Origin: Monoraphidium neglectum
Lineage: Eukaryota > Chlorophyta > Chlorophyceae > Sphaeropleales > Selenastraceae
Assembly (NCBI RefSeq): GCF_000611645.1
Contig: NW_014013375.1
Span: 21,701 to 34,114 of the forward strand
DNA: 12,414 nt
Direction: 5' to 3'
How positions within the stretch are numbered: position 1 is the stretch's first letter; each line of letters begins with the position of its first letter. Both the position numbers and the translations under genes were made by a program. Below are positions 8,950 through 12,414 of the stretch, in pieces. Below the pieces are notes generated by a model. That model did no database searches and was not told where the DNA came from. It saw only the letters and a program-made list of their open reading frames with translations.

Positions 8950-8954
8950 TGTAA
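8950..8954 (+). terminator. TGTAA polyadenylation signal for GT90
   Basis: TGTAA is the standard poly(A) signal of chlorophyte nuclear genes. It is 72 bases downstream of the stop codon, a plausible though short 3' UTR. Confidence 0.5.
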
Positions 8955-9130
8955 GAAACGGTCCCCCCTTGGCCTGGTTCAAAGGGGGGTACAATCATTA
9001 CCATACAGGATTTGAGGTCCTCAACACACCGGCAAACACCACAGTTGCTTTCCCTCAAGATACAAAGACCAACAACAACCCAAACCAACCACAGTGCACA
9101 CCAAAACAGCAACGCACGCGGGGTGCAATT

Positions 9131-11358
9131 TCAAGCGTCCGCCTTGCCGCTGCTGCTGCCGCCTCTGCTGCCGCCGCTACTGCCGCTGCCGCCGCCGCTG
9201 CCGCTGGGGCTGGCCGCGGCGCCCGCCTTGTGGCCCAGCTCAGCCAGCAGCGCGTCGAAGCTGAACTTGTCTGGCTGGTGATTAAACTGGTAAACCAGCC
9301 GGTGCGCCTCTGGCTCTGGTGAGAGGCGGCGTGCAGTGACGTGTGGTGCGTGGGGGGCGTTTGCAAGCGCAGTTCGGAAGTGCATGCAGCCGAGCGTGGG
9401 CACAGGGCTTTGCGGGGCTAGCTGGAATCAGCGCATGCAGCAGAGAGCTAACGAGCAGGTACCACAGGATGCAGGAGGGTGGCAGGCGCATGCACCGCAA
9501 AGGGCAGCTGCGGGGCGACGGACTCTGTGTGCGGGATTGGCCGCCAGCACGCACCTGTGTAGAAGGCCCGCGCGAGCTGCAGCAGCGTCCGCGCCTGCGG
9601 CAGAAAAGCGCAGCATAACATAGGGGACCAATGATGCTGCGGCGCCCACAACAAGGGTGTGAGGGTGCGGCCCCTGTTGCAGGGGGCCCATGTGCGCCTG
9701 CTGTAATTTTCTGGCGGTCGGGCCTGCTGCGGCTCCCCCGCTCTGGCCCCTGCGGACACGGGGCCACCCGCACCTCAGACAGGCTGACCACCGCGTCGTT
9801 GATGATGTCACCGCGCGTCAGCACCAGGCCCTTGGACTCGGCCAGCTCTGTATAGTGAGTGATGGTCATGTGGGGCGGCGCCCCTGCGCCAAACCGCCGG
9901 TACTCCTCGACCTGGGGCCGGCAGCAAGTTGAGACGCACGCGACCGCTGACTCGGCAAGAAATAAACAAGCGGGAATTGGTTTGACGTATACAAAGAATC
10001 GTCAAACATCCAAAGCGCTGAGACGCCCCAAAGGGACAACGTGGAGTACCAAGCCCCAGCTGCGGCGCGCGCTGGGCGTCCGCCCTGCCCCTGTCAACGG
10101 GCCAGCGACCGCCTTAGTGACTGCGCCGAATCAGTCAAGGGAGAGCATCAGGCGCATTGACGCTCGCCCGCCTACCGAGGTCAGCAGGGCCAGGGGGCAC
10201 TGGTAGTTGAGCAGCAGCGACAGGAAGCCTCCAGGCTTGGACAGTGGCAGAACAAACATCGGGCTCGAGCGCGCGCGTGCCTGGGGCAGGGCAAATATTC
10301 GCAGGGGCGAGGGGCGAGGGTACCTCGAGCGTGCAACTGGGACAAGCTCGAGTGAGGATGCCCCTATGCCGCGGCCGCAGGGTGCCGAGACCAGCAATCG
10401 CTTCAACGACGCATCCGGCAAGCGTCTGATGTGTGCGATTGATCGGCCACCTTTGACGCGTGGCTGTTGTGCAAGGGCCCTTGCACGCCTGCTGCAGCTA
10501 GCTGGGCCTGGCTCATCCCTGCCGCCTGCCAACCCTGGTTTGAGACCTGCAGCAGCACCCGCCCGCCCCCATATGCTCACCTGGAGCTGCTTGTACTCAT
10601 CAGCTGTCATGACATCAGCGACCCGCCGCTGATTTGGGTCCTGGTGGAACTGCAGGTGGTGTGTTTGGGGCGCGTGCGCGTATTTGTGTGTGCGCTCACG
10701 CATCCGCATGCGCGCACGAGCACACGAGCACACGAGCACACGAGCAAAGAGTAGGTCCGGAAGACATGTGTGGCGATGACACAGCAGGGCTGGGTCCGAC
10801 GACGTGGGCCTGCAGGCCGACTAATACGGCGCGCGTGAACGAAATGCTGACAAGCGACTGCTGCTGCGCTTCGAGTCAATGGGGTAAAGCGGTGCATTGA
10901 AACAGCGCAGCTGCTGTTTGCCAGCGAGCGGCTCCGGCAAACGTGATGGGGGCCCGCACCTCGAGCCAGATCTGCTCTATTTCATTGGGGGTGCGGTCCT
11001 TCAGCTGATCTAGGTGCATCACCTGAGGGGCGCCGGGCGGTTGGAGCGGTTGTGCAATGGGAGGGTCCTCCAGCCAGCTCGGATGTGTGAGCGCACGCCG
11101 GCGAGTGCATGCTCTGCACTCATGTTTGTCTCACAAATTCACCTCTTCCAGCTTAGTGGGGGACGCCATTGTAAAGCTGCTCCGCCATTGTGACAGCAGG
11201 CCCCTGGCAGCAGCAGCACCTCTGCCACTGCTGCTGCACGAGCTGCTGCTCTCCACAACGCCATCACAAGCAGCCACGGACGCCACACCAAGCTGCCACG
11301 CATGGCACTTTCGTCCTACTCTCAAGCTCTGGAGCAGGTGGCATCCCAGGGGCTGCAT
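9131..11358 (-). CDS. ATP11: Mitochondrial F1-ATP synthase assembly factor 1 (ATP11/ATPAF1)
   Basis: ATP11 is the matrix chaperone that holds the free F1 beta subunit until the alpha/beta hexamer forms. Exons (minus): 11358-11143, 11022-10960, 10649-10581, 10280-10176, 9911-9774, 9594-9555, 9315-9131; 271 residues, all GT-AG, phases consistent, TGA at 9133-9131. The first 60 or so residues are Arg/Ser/Ala-rich with few acidic residues (MQPLGCHLLQSLRVGRKCH), a likely mitochondrial presequence. Family blocks follow in order: KLEEVMHLDQLKDRTPNEIE, IWLEFHQ, SSPMFVLPLSKPGGFLSLLL, MTITHYTELAESKGLVLTRG, then QFNHQPDKFSFDALLAEL near the C-terminus. The last 30 or so residues are a Ser/Gly/Ala tail not typical of the family. 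The start was taken at the first ATG in the exon; the open frame reaches upstream only through non-ATG codons. It shares a 98-base divergent promoter with the R3H gene. Confidence 0.92.
10715..10746 (+). repeat. Four perfect tandem copies of CACGAGCA in an ATP11 intron
   Basis: Copies at 10715-10722, 10723-10730, 10731-10738 and 10739-10746 lie in ATP11 intron 2 (10959-10650), about 65 bases before its acceptor. A plain minisatellite-like tract; no role is evident. Confidence 0.9.
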
Positions 11359-11456
11359 GAAGGCGATCGAGTGCGACGAGTGACCTGTCACAGATCACAC
11401 CAAAACAGAGCAAACGGATCAAAAACAAAACAATATAGATAGTGGAAGATTGCAGG
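11359..11456. promoter_or_regulatory. Short divergent promoter between ATP11 and the R3H/helicase-like gene
   Basis: Only 98 bases lie between the two start codons, so they must hold both 5' UTRs and core promoter elements. The stretch is A-rich on the plus strand from 11400 to 11440, with a TATA word at 11434-11437, and contains the dyad GTGAC-CT-GTCAC (11380-11391). TTGCAG just before the plus-strand ATG could be an acceptor for an upstream exon, which would lengthen the spacer. Confidence 0.6.
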
Positions 11457-12209
11457 ATGCCGTCTGATAGAGTTAAGAAGCTTGCAGCAGCCAAGGTGAG
11501 CTTGAGTTCATGACGATCCAATGCCTTTCGGCCCAATGTGGTGTCAATTACCAAGAATGCACCCTAACACCCATACATTCTGCAGAAAGCTGCCGCTGCC
11601 GGGGCTCGCGGCGGCAAGGCGTCCAAGGATGGCACCCCGGCAGCAGCTGCTGTCGCCAACGCCGCCGCTACCGAGCCAACATTGGCAGCCACCGACGTGC
11701 GCGTCACCTTCCCCGCGTCCCTGACGCCGCGCCAGCGCGCCGCGCTGCACTCGGCCGCGGAAGCTTATGGCCTGCCGCACGCGTCGGCCGGCGAGGGCGG
11801 CGCGCGGCGCATATCCCTCGGCCCCGAGGGCGCTCCCACCTCAATCGAGGTCCCGGAGCCGTCCCCTAGCACAAACGCACACGATCGCAGCAGCAGCGGC
11901 GACGGCAACGACGGCGGCAGCGCGATCTCGGATGAGGAGCTCTGCGCCTTGCTGCAGCGCCACTTGCGCATCGACGCCGCGCCGCACCTCGCGGCCGCCG
12001 CCGCCGCCCCCCGCCGCGCCGACGCGCCCGGCGCCGCAGTCGCGCGCGCGGCCGGGTTCGGGGCCGCGGACAGGAGCGCGCTGGCAAAGGCGCGGCCGAC
12101 GCTGGAGGAGTTTGTGCAGCGGACGGGTCTGCTGCTCGATTTGGAACGGGAGGCCGACATACAGCAAGCCACAGAGGCCACATCTCAGTGCACCCCCGAG
12201 CGCGCGCAG
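11457..12209 (+). CDS. R3H-domain protein, probable SMUBP-2/IGHMBP2-like helicase, 5' part
   Basis: R3H domains bind single-stranded nucleic acid; SMUBP-2 proteins are superfamily 1 helicases acting on RNA/DNA. Exons seen: 11457-11495 and 11586-12209, both multiples of three, joined in phase 0, giving 221 residues. The frame then meets donor CAG|GTGTGC; the following exon is not recognisable before the window ends. Residues 1-30 are Lys/Ala-rich (MPSDRVKKLAAAK). Residues 50-92 are an R3H domain with the R-x3-H signature at Arg64/His68 (LTPRQRAALHSAAEAYGL). ISDEELCALLQRHL follows at 127-140, then an Ala-rich linker. TLEEFVQRTGLLLDLEREAD (185-204) plus TPERAQ resembles the segment that opens SMUBP-2-like helicases before the helicase core. 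The helicase call rests on that short match, since no Walker motif is inside the window. An ABCF-like N-terminus was considered because of the MPSD start but does not explain the R3H domain. Confidence 0.72.
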
Positions 12210-12414
12210 GTGTGCGCGCGTGCAAGGCCGCCGCCGCCGCGGCCCTGCGTTTCCGAGCGCCCCGCGCGGGCGGCGGGCAGCGGTACTTGCGCGCATGTGA
12301 AAATGAGGCCGTCGGCCGGCACGCCAGCACGATCATGCACCGGCGCCCGCCACCCCGCGGCCGCCGCCTGCAGTCCACCCCTCCCCTCACCGCCGTCTCC
12401 GCCCAGCCTCACAC
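12210..12414 (+). other. Presumed intron 2 of the R3H/helicase-like gene, cut by window edge
   Basis: These 205 bases follow donor CAG|GTGTGCGCG. They are C/G-rich and show no frame that continues the SMUBP-2-like sequence, so I read them as intron. CTGCAG at 12368-12373 is a possible acceptor but the 41 bases after it are not recognisable. Confidence 0.45.

Larger units (their letters stand above)
8879..9130. other. Convergent 3' spacer between GT90 and ATP11 genes
   Basis: Only 252 bases separate the two stop codons, so the 3' UTRs probably lie close or overlap. The plus strand carries TGTAA at 8950-8954, the usual green-algal poly(A) signal, 72 bases after the GT90 stop. No TGTAA was found on the minus strand for ATP11 in this interval. 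A (TG)n run sits just after the GT90 stop. Confidence 0.65.

Noticed and set aside
8975..8995. GGTTCAAA word resembling a tRNA B-box
   Set aside because: No acceptor stem, A-box or cloverleaf could be formed around it.
10715..10746. CRISPR-like repeat array
   Set aside because: Eight-base head-to-tail repeats without spacers, in an intron of a eukaryotic gene.
11841..12390. Arg-rich minus-strand frames opposite the R3H gene
   Set aside because: Shadows produced by high GC; the plus-strand frame has an R3H signature and matching splice phases.

Overview
The window is nuclear DNA of a GC-rich green alga (Chlorophyta). The evidence is four protein genes built from short exons with GT-AG introns of 90-380 bases, alanine/glycine/glutamine-rich inserts in the proteins, a TGTAA-type poly(A) signal, and a plant/Chlorella-type TTTAGGG telomere-like patch. 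I cannot fix class or genus. All exon joins below were chosen by hand from splice consensus, reading phase and family resemblance; no transcript data were used.

Layout. (1) 1-3909, minus strand: a six-exon gene running off the left edge. It encodes a cobyrinate a,c-diamide synthase (CobB/CbiA family) with an amidotransferase half and a glutaminase half, joined in the same open frame to a BtuF-like cobalamin/corrinoid-binding domain. (2) 3910-5180: intergenic, less GC-rich, between divergent genes; it holds two G-box hexamers, a GAGATC repeat cluster and a GTAC palindrome. (3) 5181-8878, plus strand: a nine-exon, 614-residue GT90 (CAP10/Rumi-like) glycosyltransferase with a signal peptide or anchor; its last intron is GC-AG. 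(4) 8879-9130: short convergent 3' spacer. (5) 9131-11358, minus strand: a complete seven-exon, 271-residue mitochondrial F1-ATPase assembly factor ATP11/ATPAF1. (6) 11359-11456: 98-base divergent promoter. (7) 11457-12209 and beyond, plus strand: 5' part of an R3H-domain protein that I read as a SMUBP-2/IGHMBP2-like helicase; it continues past the right edge.

The genes do not form a pathway: one is cobalamin-related, one secretory, one mitochondrial, one nucleic-acid related. The most striking item is the eukaryotic, intron-bearing CobB-BtuF fusion. De novo cobalamin synthesis is a prokaryotic trait, yet the P-loop, glutaminase cysteine and glutaminase histidine are all present. Salvage or remodelling of a corrinoid, or action on another tetrapyrrole, are the inferences to test.
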